Source of the DNA: an uncultured Oscillibacter sp.
GTDB taxonomy: Bacteria > Bacillota > Clostridia > Oscillospirales > Oscillospiraceae
Length of the DNA: 6,114 nt
Assembly (NCBI GenBank): GCA_948435975.1
Contig: CAOJHG010000146.1
Span: forward strand, 1-6,114
Direction of reading: 5' to 3'
A program made the position numbers and the translations under genes. Of this stretch, positions 5,799-6,114 are shown piece after piece. The notes beneath the pieces are model-generated. The model was not told the origin of the DNA and made no database searches. It saw nothing but the letters and a program-made list of their open reading frames with translations. How positions within the stretch are numbered: the first letter of the stretch is position 1; each line of letters starts with the position of its first letter.

Positions 5799-6114
5799 AT
5801 GAAGAAGCAATATTGGAGGGTCCTCTGTCTTTGCAGCCTGCTGTGTCTGAGCGGATGCGGGACGCCGCCCCCGGAAACGGCGGCAGACGGAAGCACTTGG
5901 GACGAGGATTGGATCACTATTGGAAATGTGATTGGTATTGATACTCCAGAGGGGATGACGCTCCAGGAAAACAGCGATGCTCTGTCAGCAAAAGGCATGT
6001 ACTACGCCTCCTGGTCCCTGGGAGATGCGGAAAGCGCCGTTAATGAGGATGGAGAAAATGCCCAGGTTTACGATGCCCAGGTCTATCTTTTGGCAGCGGG
6101 CTATGACGGTACGG
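5799..6114 (+). CDS. Putative lipoprotein of unknown function, N-terminal part, cut by window edge
   Basis: The first 105 codons of an exported lipoprotein are present, and the frame is open to the right edge. The N-terminus MKKQYWRVLCLCSLLCLSGC is a lipoprotein signal with lipobox L17-S18-G19-C20. A Pro-rich, then acidic linker follows (GTPPPETAADG and onward). The mature part contains GNVIGIDTPEGMTL (about 43-56), then ALSAKGMYYASWSLGDAE and YDAQVYLLAAGYDG. The start ATG lies 1 nt after the TAA of the membrane-protein gene. Its SD GGAGGAG (5782-5788) is inside that gene, so translation is very likely coupled. It does not look like a classical ABC binding protein in the visible part. The tight linkage to the single-pass protein suggests the two act together at the outer face of the membrane (inference). 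The function is unknown and the C-terminus is not visible. Confidence 0.85.
   Translation, partial: MKKQYWRVLCLCSLLCLSGCGTPPPETAADGSTWDEDWITIGNVIGIDTPEGMTLQENSDALSAKGMYYASWSLGDAESAVNEDGENAQVYDAQVYLLAAGYDGT

Noticed and set aside
4199..5998. Minus-strand open frame of 599 codons opposite the regulator and the two unknown genes
   Set aside because: It is antisense to a firm LacI-family gene and to two genes with good SDs and signal or membrane segments. The translation is low in complexity and resembles no family.

Overview
The window looks like a chromosomal sugar-utilisation locus from a fairly GC-rich gut-type Firmicute (class Clostridia, plausibly Oscillospiraceae). The reasons are strong purine-rich Shine-Dalgarno (SD) sites, Gram-positive lipoproteins with LxGC lipoboxes, an LplB/YtcP-type ABC transporter, and a GC-rich coding sequence around an AT-rich control region. 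The taxon is inferred from style; no marker gene is present.

Left part, minus strand, read right to left: a four-gene CUT1 carbohydrate importer operon. It holds an LplB-type permease (2844-3818), a YtcP/MalG-type permease (1929-2828), a 558-residue LipO-like solute-binding lipoprotein (237-1913) and the first 73 codons of a MalK/UgpC/MsmX-type ATPase (1-221, running off the left edge). Gaps are only 15 nt, and each SD sits at or next to the preceding stop codon, so the genes are almost certainly cotranscribed and probably translationally coupled. The sugar cannot be read from the sequence, and no glycosidase lies in the window.

Middle, 3819-4225: an information-dense divergent control region of about 400 bp. 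It has one good sigma-A promoter in each direction, both with extended -10 elements. It also has four LacI-type operator-like palindromes sharing a GTTTCA half-site. Two of them form an exact 14-bp inverted pair 52 bp apart, inside the early transcribed leader of the transporter operon. The other two bracket the regulator promoter 105 bp apart. This predicts looping or cooperative repression of both the transporter and the regulator by the adjacent LacI-family protein.

Right part, plus strand: the LacI/GalR-family regulator (4226-5206), then with almost no gaps a 191-residue single-pass membrane protein of unknown function (5222-5797) and the start of an unknown lipoprotein (5799 onward, cut by the right edge). 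These last two look like a surface-exposed pair sharing the regulator's transcript. Their function is the main unknown here.

I see no RNA gene, mobile element, CRISPR array or convincing terminator in the window.
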